Source: Salvator merianae
Taxonomy: Eukaryota > Chordata > Lepidosauria > Squamata > Teiidae
Reading direction: 5' to 3'
Length of the DNA: 64,000 nt
NCBI GenBank assembly: GCA_003586115.2
Contig: QVOM02000042.1
Span: forward strand, 77,357,636 to 77,421,635
Shown here one piece after another: positions 33,895 through 44,300 of this stretch. Positions within the stretch are counted from its first letter, which is position 1; each line of letters opens with the position of its first letter. The notes under the pieces are model-generated. The model was given only the letters and a program-made list of their open reading frames with translations, did not search any database and was not told the DNA's origin. The position numbers were made by a program, and so were the translations under genes.

Positions 33895-34233
33895 AAGTGA
33901 ATAATGACTAGTAACGCTGCCAAGTGAATCCATGTTCTGAGGCAGCAGCAGGGACATACGGAGAGTGGAGCTTGACTTTTCCGCCCCTGTGATGTCAAGA
34001 TTTGAACGTTGGAACTGCAGCCAATCACTGACTGCACAGGGAGGAGAATTTGATGAGGGGTGGAGGCACAAAAGGTACTGTTTCTTGGTGCCAAGTACGG
34101 GAAACATCAGTGTGAGAGTCAGCAAGTACGAATTGAGTCCGTGTTAAAATGTAACTGTGGGAACAATCAGAAGATTAATTCGGTCCTTGTACTCTTCAGA
34201 TACGGATTAAATTTATGATGTCAGATCGCAGCC
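33895..34233 (+). mobile_element. Harbinger-like element, right-end fragment
   Basis: About 340 bp matching the last third of the element at 34,237-35,417 (TGACTAGTAACGCTGCCAAG .. GATTAAATTTATGATGTCAG, ending CGCAGCC). It is left-truncated and sits head-to-tail with the next copy, separated only by TTA. Confidence 0.7.
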
Positions 34234-34236
34234 TTA

Positions 34237-35417
34237 GGCCACATTCTGACACGGTATTTAATCAGTTTACAGGCCATCTTCAGTTCCCGCTGGCCCGACC
34301 TGATCTTGCCGTTCTGTAGTTTTTCTGGACTAAATTGGTGAAATCTGGACTACTTTGTATTCGGATTTAATGAGTTCTCAAGCCGTTATCGCTAGCACGC
34401 TTTACTTTGCGATGTGGGAAGGGAGAAGGAGACTATTTGGGAGGGACCGTACTTTTTGGGCGGCGTGCAGAGGAAGGGATCCCCATTTTGTGCCATCCAA
34501 TGACAGACTTTATGGGTGGCCAGGAAGCGCAGTAGTTTCCTCTGCCTCCATTATCCCCCCTTCTGTCACTGCCAGGGGAAAAGAAACTGTCATCCTTTTT
34601 ACTTCGCTAAGCTGCGGTCCTTTCTCTTTCTTTATCCCCCATTCGACACTGCCAGGAAGAAATTAAAGGTTTCCTCCACTTCCATCTGCTCTTTAAACCA
34701 AAAAATAAACTGCACCTGTTTGGGGTTGCAGTCCTCTTGCCCCAACAAAGAACCCACTCAAGATGAGTTTTGCCGTTGGCAGCACACAGCTACACAGCAG
34801 GCACACATGCCGCTGCGGATGTCTCAGGGGGAGATGAGGTAGAGTCCATTTGCTGGTGATGAACTGCACTATCAAGATAATAGAGCCCCCCCACGTTCCC
34901 TCCCCACATTTCCCCTTTGTCACAGACCTCTCCCTGCTTTTGCGCTACTTTTAAATTGCGCAATTGCACAAAAGTGCACTTGTAAGGGAGCAGAAATCGC
35001 CACCAGCCCTTTAAAAAGCTTAATTGTGCAGTACACATAGTTTTAATGTTCTGCTTGTGTAGATAGAGGCTGTAGTGGGGAGAAGGAGCAAATGGCGAAT
35101 GACTAGTAATGCTGCCAAGTGAATCCATGTTCTGAGGCAGCAGCAGGGACATACGGAGAGCAGAACTTGACTTTCCCGCCCCTGTGACATCAAGATTTGA
35201 ACATTGGGACTGCAGCCAATCACTGACTGCACAGGGAGAAGAATTTGACGAGGGGTGGAGGCAGAAAAGGTACTGTTTCTCTGTGCCAAGCACGGGAAAT
35301 ATCAGTGTGGGAACGAGCAAGTACGAATTGAGTCCGTGTTAAACTGTAACTGTAGGAACGATCAGAAGATGAATTCAGTCCTTGTACGGATTAAATTTAC
35401 GATGTCGAACCGCGGCC
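34237..35417 (+). mobile_element. Harbinger-like non-autonomous element, copy B (1,181 bp)
   Basis: Left end GGCCACATTCTGACACGG; right end reads inward GGCCGCGGTTCGACATCG. Shared interior landmarks are ATCTTGCCGTTCTGTAG, CTACTTTGTATTCGGA, CTGCACTATCAAGATAATAG and CTACTTTTAAATTGCGCAAT. A minus-strand open frame of 176 codons (34,790-35,320) crosses it but has no recognisable transposase or Myb-like domain. Copies C and D share end sequence and order. Confidence 0.75.
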
Positions 35418-35765
35418 CTGGAGGGATAAAATCATCAACTTATGTTGTTGCTGCTGAAGCCCTGAGAAGAAAAGTGCATTAAATAGATTCTAGTTTGCCA
35501 GATTAAGATCTTGCTGACTCAGATTCTGGGTGTAAAAATCATGGTTAAATGCTTGCTAAAAAAGGGTCTTATACCAATATACGTTGCCCATTGAAGACCC
35601 AGGAATTGTAGTTTCTGTGAAGGGTAACTTAGCAATCAGACGGGCAAATCTCATCATTTCTGAGAAACTAGAATTCTCCAGTCTGGAGTTGCATATTTAA
35701 CTAATAGGAGTTTATGCTTTCAAAATATTCTATCAGGTGTCACAAAAACTAATGTGTATGACACT

Positions 35766-35893
35766 GACTGCATTCAGATGTCACTTACTTACACCACTGT
35801 ATTGGGATATTCCAGAATAAAGTACTCCTGTGAGTGCTTTATTATGGAATATTGAAATATAGAGGAATACGTAAGTGATGTCTGGAAGCAGCC
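35766..35893. mobile_element. Short palindromic MITE, GGCTGCATCCAGAC type, copy 2
   Basis: Left GACTGCATTCAGATGTCACT; right, read inward, GGCTGCTTCCAGACATCACT. The centre folds on GATATTCCAGAATAAAG. The partial copies at ~55,488-55,579 and ~57,576-57,667 occupy the same place in other array units, so the insertion predates those duplications. Confidence 0.6.
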
Positions 35894-36088
35894 ACTGATC
35901 TGTCTTCAAAGCTGTGATGTTTCTACTATGAGTAATTGTTTCTCAAGATGCGTATGAAGCTCACTATTCTTGCTTGGTTAGGCAGGATGAGAGAGATTCT
36001 CACATGTTCTGGAGGTTGCTCAGCTAGGAAGAAAGTCAGTGGGATCAATCAGAACAATAAAGAGTAACAGTAGGAAAGTAACACATAT

Positions 36089-36262
36089 CTTCCCCTAATG
36101 ATTTGAAAACATCATTTGATAGCTATGGACAGGACCCACTGTTCTCATTTAAGATGATTTGAGGATATTTTGGATCTTCTCCTAATGATTTGAAAACATC
36201 ATTTGATAGCTATGGGCAGGACCCACTGTTCTCATTTAAGATGATTTGAGGATATTTTGGAA
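36089..36262 (+). repeat. Direct 87 bp tandem duplication
   Basis: Two adjacent copies run from CTTCCCCTAATGATTTGAAA (or CTTCTCCTAATG..) to GATGATTTGAGGATATTTTG. They differ at about two positions, so this is a recent local duplication inside array unit 2. Confidence 0.8.
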
Positions 36263-36889
36263 GGGTGAGATAAAAATTTAGTAATTTACTAAACAAATTT
36301 AGCTTTCTTGCTTGTTTTATCCACAGCAACATAACTGTGGAGACTGATTAGTTTCAAGCAGGTATGAGTCAAATCAAACTGTTGTGTTCTCTTTAAAATG
36401 CTCTGAACAATGGCAAAGTCTCCATAGAGAGGTAAGAATTAGATGAGTTCTAGAACACGCTGCCAGGTTCTGATGTTTGGTCTCAAGCAATCCAGCAGAT
36501 GAGGACAGTAGGTTACAACATAGTAATGCTGAAGCCTGATCACTCCATGTAGCTCTCTATTTTATTTTAAATATCATACCTTGACTCTAGGGAAAGAGGA
36601 TTACTGTTCTGGCTAAGATGATATCTTCACCTTGACAAACAAGTAGTTCAAAAGTCATAAAACCAACAGGCACCAGAAGCAGGAACTCACAAGGCTTAGG
36701 AAGTGGGGAACAAGAACTTTAGGGAGCTGCGGTCTCTCAAGAAACTTTGAAGCTGAAGCAAACAGGAAGGTCTTCCACATTTATTTCAAGAGAGCTCCTT
36801 GATTAGAAAATCTTTCCATCTGTGAAATGTGCCCATGAGAATGGCCACTGGGCACCAATCTAAGCCGAATGGGAGGTTTAAGACATAAT

Positions 36890-38210
36890 AGAGGCTCTGG
36901 CATGCTTAGGGCAAGGGCTAAGGTAGAAGCCAGCAACTGGAAGCTGAAGCATGGATGAAGCTGTAGGCAGAAGCAATGCTTTCACTGAGGCCAAGCCTAG
37001 AGGCTGCATCATAATGGAAGACTAAGCCAGATAAAGAACAGCTGAGATTGTGACAGAGATCAGTCACAGTAACACTGTGAGGTCTGTTTCGGGGTCTGTT
37101 TCGGGGTCTGAGGCTGGAGGCTAAAGCGTGGCTGCTGCTGGTGCCAAAACTGGGTCCACATGCGAAAGCATAGTTAGGACATGAGGCAAAGAGTGGAAAA
37201 TCCATGAGGCTGAAGTTGAGGTCATAACTAGAGCCTGGATTGATATTGAAGCTCTAGGATGAGGCTGGGGATTGGAGAGGACTGAAGCAGGACTGATGCT
37301 GAGTCTTAGGCTATGCTGGGAGGCTAGAGCACAACTGATGCCAGAGGTGAGGCCAAGACTGGAGTATGGCTAACATGAGGCCCAAACCTGGAGGTTGAAA
37401 CTAGGGCTAAGACTGGTGACTGGAATGCAGCTGGTGCTGAAGCAGAAGACAAGGTCGAATGCTGGAAATTAGCTGAGGCCAGGACCAAGGCTGAAGCGAG
37501 AGGCTGGACCACAGCTGATGCTGAGCTGAGCCTAGAGGCTAGAACAGAGCTGATCTGGGACTAAGGTCAAGGCTGGGTGCTGGTGCATAGCTGAGGTCAG
37601 AGCCAACAGTGGAAACTGGACTACAGCTGAGGCTGTAGCTGAGGCTGGAGGTGAGAGCTTGGCTAGCAGTGGGGCAGAAAGGGGAGCCTCACCTGGGTAT
37701 AGGCTAAGGCAGGATGTAGCAGTGCAGTTGAGACTGTGGCTGGGGCTCAGACTGGAGAATGGCTGAAGCCGTGTCAGAGTCTGGAGCGCAGTTTTTGCTA
37801 GAGCTGAGACTGAATTTGGATGATGAAGCATGACTAAGACCAGACTGGAAAATGGCAGGTGCTGGAGCTGAGGCCAAGGCTGGACGCTGCAGTATGGCTA
37901 AAGGAGGGGTCTAGACTGGGAGATAGAACATGGCTGAAGCTTGGTCTGAGGCTGCAACACAGTAATATGGGTGAGGTTAGGTTTAGGTGACTCAAGGCTG
38001 GACACTGGAGCATGGCTGAGGACACAGCTGGCATTGGAGTTGGGGCATGCCTGGGGCCGTTGGATGCTGGAGTATGGGTGAAGCAAGGGTCAGTGCAAGA
38101 GTGTGGCTGAAGCCAGGGCCAGTGCTAGAGGCTGGAGTATGACTGATGCTTGGGCTGGAGTTGCAAGCATGTCTGAGGTAGGAGCATTGCTGGATTCGGG
38201 GCATGGAATC
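36890..38210. repeat. Degenerate minisatellite rich in GCTGAGGC / GCTGGAGCATGGCTGA
   Basis: About 1.3 kb made of irregular ~40-60 bp units built on GAGGCTGGAG, CATGGCTGA and GCCAGGACC-like words. Low-complexity open frames rich in Leu, Ala, Ser and Pro run through it on the minus strand; these reflect composition. Shorter stretches of the same material occur in other array units at 32,000-32,090, 51,140-51,400 and 58,270-58,870. Confidence 0.65.
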
Positions 38211-38425
38211 TTCATCAAACCATAATTCTCCAAGAACCAGAGGAAAAACCTCTTGCCCAGGAATAACAACATGAAGAACAAAGTACCATTCCATGCAAGG
38301 AAATGGCATGTCAGCCATTCTAGGACTGGGAAATTTGAGCAGCAGGACCAGCTATCTGGAAATATGATGGATACTTGGTTCAAGTGCAAGCAGCTTATTA
38401 TTTTAGCCTGCAAATCTGACATAAT

Positions 38426-39554
38426 GGCCGCATTCTGACACGGCATTTAATCAGTTTACAGGCTGTCTTCAGTTCCCGCTGGCCCAACAAGATCTTGCCA
38501 TTCTGTACTGTTTCTGGACTAAATTGGCGAAATCCGGACTACTTTGTATTCGGAGTTAATGAGTTCTCAAGCAGTTCCATATCGCTAGCCCGCTTTACTT
38601 TGCGATGTGAGAACAGGGAGGGAGACCATTTGGGAGGGACCGTACTTTTGGGGGGGCGTGCAGATGGAGCGCTCTGCATTTCGTGCCATCCAATGACAGA
38701 CTTTGTGGGTGGATAGGAAGCACAGTAGTTTCTTCTGCCTCCATTATCCCTGATTCTGTCGCTGCCAGGAGAAAAGAAAACCGTCCTCCTTTTTACTTCG
38801 CTATGTTGCAGTCCTTTCTCTTTCTTTATCCCTCATTCAACACTGCCAGGAAGAAATTAAAGGCTTCCTCCACTTCCGTCTGCTGATTAAACCAAAAAAG
38901 AAACTGTGCCTATTTGGGGTGCAGTCCTCTTGCCCCAGCAAAGAACCCACTCAAGATCAGTTTTGCTGAGTCCATTTGCTGGCCATGAACTGCACTATCA
39001 TAATAATAGAGCCCCCCCATGTTCCCTCTCCACATTTCCCCTTCTTCACGGACCTCTCCCTGCTTTTGCGCTACTTTTAAATTGTGCAATTGCGCAAAAG
39101 TGCACTTGCAAGGGAGCAGAAATCACCATCTGCCCTTTAAGAAGCTTAATTGTGCAGTACACATGGTTTTAAAGTTCTGCTTGTGTAGACAGAGGCTGTA
39201 GGGGTGAGAAGGAGCAGATGGCGAATGACTAGTAATGCTGCCAAGTGAATCCATGTTCTGAGATAGCAGCGGGGACATACAGAGAGTGGAGCTTGACTTT
39301 CCTGCCCGTGTGACATCAGGATTTGAATGTTGGGACTACAGCCAATCACAGACTGCACAGGGAGGACAATCTGACGCGGGGTGGAGGCAGAAAAGGTACT
39401 GTTTGTCCATGCTAAACACGGGAAACATCAGCGTGAGAATAAGCAAGTAAGAATTGAGTCCATGTTAAAATGTAACTGTGGGAACTATCAGAAGACGAAT
39501 TCAGTCCTTGTATTCTTCCGATACGGATTAAATTTATGATGTCGGACTACGGCC
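38426..39554 (+). mobile_element. Harbinger-like non-autonomous element, copy C (1,129 bp)
   Basis: Left end GGCCGCATTCTGACACGG; right end read inward GGCCGTAGTCCGACATCA. It is flanked by AAT on both sides (38,423-38,425 and 39,555-39,557). The sister array unit has the uninterrupted site ACATAATCTTAGAAG at ~59,109, so the insertion and its ~3 bp duplication are directly visible. No transposase is encoded. Confidence 0.82.
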
Positions 39555-42399
39555 AATCTTAGTGTGCAGCAGGAGAAAGCAAGAATATATGACATGAACT
39601 TGGAGATATGACTAGAGTGGAAGAAGGACCAAACTTGAGAAGAGAACTGGACACAATGCTAGGAGATCTGGCTAAGGACCTCTTGCAGCTAGAGCATACA
39701 GCAGGTAGCTCTTGTGGGACACAAGTACTTGGAGCGTCCAAATGTCAGAACTGAGTGGATTGACCTGAACTAGCTGAATCAGGTGCTGGAGTTTTATTAA
39801 TGAAGAGAAACTGTCTGGTGGTCATGAAGTCCATATGTAAGCAGAAGTCATTATGGATAGACATTTTAGGAGCAAAAAGCAGCTACACATGGAGAAGAAA
39901 AAGGATTCAGGAAACAGTCCAAGGGTGCAATCACAAAGGGCTGCTTTCAACTGCCTCTTTAAGAAAAAATGCCCCTTCCACAGACACAAAAGAAGCCTAA
40001 CAAATAGTTGAAGGACTAAGCCTAACTCATTTCCCTGCACTTCAGTGTTCTTTGCCTCAAAGTCTGCCAAGGTCTTCGTTGACAAAGAGTGCTAACCACT
40101 GATTGAACAGTCATCTGCCTAGCTTTCCATGGCCCTGATTGGTCACTCATCCATAGTAACTGTTTCCATGTTGTGATTACCTACGTTTCCCCATGAAATG
40201 CTTAATTAGAAGCAAGTTACCATTAGAGGATAGGAGTTTGAAGAGCTGGAATCATGCTGGTGTGTTCTAGGACTTCCTTAATAAGGCAAGGAGTCCCAAA
40301 AGGTCAAGGAATGTCCAGGCAAACCTAACTTACAAACATGGCAGTTTGTCATACCTTGATGCCAAGACATTGCTTTTAATGCTTAAGCAGACAACTAACA
40401 GCAGCGATGAGATCTACAATCAGTTTGATTCTGGTCTATGCATGTGGCCAAGCTTCTCAAACACCCATGTGGAATACCTTCCAGTATTCAGAACTGAGGC
40501 AGAGAGTGAAATTGAATATCTTTAATATTTTGAGAAGGCAACCAGCTGCAGCTGCAACTTCTAGGATCCACTACGGGCTCAGCGAACAGTCTACTTCAAT
40601 TCATAATTCAGGCAGCTCCTGCTATTGGCTTACACATTTAGAAAGGAATTACATGACTACAGGAGTTGCCCATGTGTGTGGTACAGCCAAATGTACCTGA
40701 TACAGTACAAAATCTTCTTTGAGTCTCTGTGAGTGTCATCAACTCTTCCTTTGATCTCACGGAAATGCATTGGATCATTTTGGGGCGCATGGAATGCCAC
40801 TGGCAGCTCCATTGTGAATATGTTAAATTTATGGTTAATATTTTGTTTAAAGAGGAATAAAGCCAAACAGCAAAATCAAGACATACTCGTAAAGAGACAT
40901 GCAGCGCAAAACAGAAGTAGAGACATTGGCAAGGAGACTCCATATGACCAACATGCAAGACAGTTGTTAAAATGAAGCCTTCCTTGAAAAAAGCCATTTC
41001 TTTGACTCACCACCTTTTGACTGTCAAACTTTCAGTCTGATCAGTGGAGATTTCTTCAATGCCAAAGCATTTACTCAATTATCCAGTTGCTTTTACACAG
41101 ATTTATAAAGGTCAGTATCCATAATACCAAAATTTCCAATTGAAAAGATGTAGATCTAACTGCAATTAAAAACTGATGTATTTTCAGAAACTAAAGTGTT
41201 CTTTGACTTGCAGAAGGGAGGAAGAAGAATAGCAAAATTTCACTGAATATTGTTAATGTGGATGCAGGTTTTCAGGAGGTATCCTTGCTGTGAAGAAAAA
41301 AAGTTTTAAAGACTTTTCTAATTTTAGCCAACATGTGAAAATTTCTGGCCAGTAACCATTTCTTTGAATACTTCCTGGTGTCCTTTTTACAGGTTGAAAA
41401 AGAAATTTCAAATTTACAGTAACTGAACAATCCTCCCTATCAATTGAAAAATGTTGGAAGGTAAGTAATGTATTTAAACAGGAGGAAGGATAAATTGAAG
41501 AAAAAAAACAGCAAAAAGGTGAGTGAGCTGGTAGGAAACCATGTTGTTGTGCAGTTTCAAAAACAAAAGAAATCCAGGGGAGGTGGGGGCTGGCTTGGTC
41601 CAGGGCCCTAATTTTGTCTTTACTCCCCCTACGTTCAGGAACATTGCTAATTTAATAACTGAAGTTTTCAGTGTCTAATGATTTCTTTGTGATTGAGTTT
41701 CTCTGCAGTTTCAAAAAAACTAAGGAAAAAAAATCTGATGAATCGTTTGGAGGCAGTGGAACATTCTGTTCGAATGATACGAGGAGAAGAATTTGGAGAA
41801 GCAATGTCATTCTTGATGGGATGAAGAGCATCAACTCAGCCTTAAGGGTTGATCTATGAAAGCCCTAAAGATCTTGCAAGGGTGGGGTGGGGGGGGGAGG
41901 AGCACTAGTCCTTAGCTCCCTTACGGTCCTTTCTCAAATGCCCAGGGTAGCGCTGATCGCCACTTTTGGGGTCGGGAAGGAATTTTCCTCCAGGACAGAT
42001 TGGCCGGCAGTCCTGGAGGTTTTTTGCCTTCCTCTGGGCATTGAGCAGGGGTCACATTTTTTTCAAAATGTTATTTTAAAGTATTTTGAGCAAATATTTA
42101 AGATACACGTTAAAAAAAAAAGTAAAATCAGTATACTGATAAAAAGATGTATGTTGTTTGTATTCTTTGGTGCTGCTGTTATTGCCAAGTGTGAATATTT
42201 AGTCTGCATTTGAAGGATTGTGCATCCACAGTAAATTCTATTCATCCAATATACTTGAGACTATATTAAATGGCATTCTCTGGCTTGAGTGGGAGCTGAA
42301 TCAAAGTGGACAGAAGTACAAAAGTCCAGCTTTTAGTTCTAAGGCATTGATGAAAAAATGAATGATATAAATAATTAAAATTTCACATTGCAAATTATT

Positions 42400-44300
42400 T
42401 GAAGAGATGCTGGACTCAGACAATGGAAAACAGCCCCTGATTTTTCTTGACCAAGAAGTTCATTTCTTGTCTTAGAAGAAACCAAATTCTTTGAAGTACC
42501 TGGCAGAAGGAACCTGTCCTGTCGGTGCTCTAATCCTAAATTTTGGTCCCCTACTCTACTGAAATGCAGTGTCTAAAGTGTCCTAGTCCTTAGTCTTTCC
42601 TAAATTGGCAACCCAGTAAAACAGATTTCTTGTTTCCATGTTGCTTAGAACATTCAAGGCCACAACTCAGATGTTTCCAAGACTAGGATCCACCTGGATT
42701 AATTTGTCTGTAACGTGGCTGTGCAAACATGCCATTTCCGCTTTAAGGATAGCTACCTAAGAGACACTCACAAGCTTAAGAAAAGAAAAATGAGGTGATG
42801 CAAGCAGCCTGGAAAGAGAGGGTTGCTGGTTCGATCTCCACCCTCTCCACAGAAGTATGTATTGACAAACCACTTATGCCAATGGAGGTGCCCATGCAAT
42901 CAAGCAGGAATTGTTCACAACTCTGTGGTACCCACCAACAGGAAGAACTGGAAATATAGAAAATGCTGTATTTTTATTTGGCACTCAAACGTATGGTTTC
43001 AAGAAATTTTGATAATAAAGTGTAATTGTTAATTGAATTTAATATGTTACTGAGTCCAGGATTTCAACCAAAAACCTTGGCCCTGAGAACCATGGACCCC
43101 CACCTTCTTTCTACTGAAAGAGAAGCTCCCTTTCCCTTCCAGGTTTTCTCCATGGTGTCCAGTCAGTATCTCCCAAATGTCCCAGGCTTCTTTCTCTTAC
43201 ACAGAGTCCCAAATTGTGGAGGTTCTCTTAACCTAAACTGGTTTCACCCGGTTCTGAGCCTGGCTCAGTTTAATTCTGAGTCTGGCTTAGTATAATTCCA
43301 TGTGCCTTCCTTAGCTTCTCTCTGGCTGCATCTGAACGAGTGCCTTAGGATGGCCCGCAACAAACCCAGGAGTGGGTGAAAGCACACACGAACATTCACC
43401 CGAACCAGGTCGGTGGCTGTACCAACCAGCTAGGAGTTGGTGTACCATACATCCCCTTCCAATGAGTGGGTTTCAGTGTCTAAATTGCCAGCATTCACCC
43501 ACATTTATAAATGGAGTGACGTGGAAGTGAATTATGGACTCCGTTTGAGACCTGGTCACTTTGCACTGGATCCAAAATGGCTGATTTCTGGAAGCATTTC
43601 TGGCCTTGCATAAAGGCATCCCAGCTGGAAAGGTCACTGCTGAAAGACAGGTTCTCTGCACCAATGACATTTCTGGAAACTGGGAGCTCACGTGCCTGCT
43701 GACCTGTGGCTCATGAGTCACTCATCTCTGTGTCGTATCCCATGCCCATGAGGTCCAGCCCCTGCCTCTCTGATTCAAAATCTGTAATTCTGTCTTCTGT
43801 TTGAGTCCTTTCAAGCCAAACCTGGTTGCTCCTTAGTGTCAGCCAGCTGAATACTGACAGCTCCTCTAGCAAACACTGACTCCAAGATGCACTTTCAGCT
43901 GAATGACAGATAGGCCTGGCCCAAGGTGGCATACAGTTTTGCTCTAAAAGAAATCGCTACTCAAATATCAGGCAGCTAGTAGACAGGACAAATCAGTGAC
44001 TTGCACATTGCCTTTGGGAAGGTGGCAGAAGCAGAACAAGGCCTAAGCTGGAAGGTTCACTTTGATCTTCTTGTGGTGCAGCACGTTCAAAAGAAGACTT
44101 GACCTGCCCCAGGGTCCCAACACATAGACCACCTCTGACATATAAAAATAAACCTACTTGGCTGTCATAATCAGGGAGCCGTGTCCACAATATGCATAGA
44201 ACATTTGGTGGACATAAACGATAACAGTCTGAACTGCAAGTCATTCCATAAGAATGCAGAAAGTGTCTTGCTGCATTCAAGATAAAAGCTAATCAAGTCC
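42400..44300. other. Spacer between array units 2 and 3
   Basis: AT-rich DNA with a SINE at 42,795-42,935 and no supported gene. The segment 43,320-43,700 contains several inverted short words but no assignable element. Confidence 0.5.
42795..42935 (+). mobile_element. tRNA-derived SINE, ACA-tail type, degenerate
   Basis: Contains box-B-like GGTTCGATCTCCACCCTCTC and ends CTCTGTGGTACCCACCAACA, the family tail motif. Confidence 0.6.

Larger units (their letters stand above)
35440..42400. repeat. Array unit 2 (most complete copy)
   Basis: Order of landmarks: GTTGTTGCTGCTGAAGCCCT (35,442), CTCAGATTCTGGGTGTAAA (35,518), GGCAAAGTCTCCATAGAGAG (36,412), AGCTCTCTATTTTATTTTAA (36,550), AGGTCTTCCACATTTATTTC (36,769), a degenerate minisatellite (36,890-38,200), AACCTCTTGCCCAGGAATAA (38,248), the Harbinger-like insertion (38,426-39,554), AACTGTCTGGTGGTCATGAA (39,808), TACCATTAGAGGATAGGAGT (40,219), AGTCTGATCAGTGGAGATTT (41,033), GCAGAAGGGAGGAAGAAGAA (41,212) and CTGATCGCCACTTTTGGGGT (41,953). 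No domain-bearing open frame is present. Confidence 0.7.

Noticed and set aside
38245..38446. Minus-strand frame seen in two array units (also ~58,910-59,150)
   Set aside because: The two copies differ at about a dozen of ~66 residues with no visible bias to silent changes, so the open frame reflects recent duplication and not selection.
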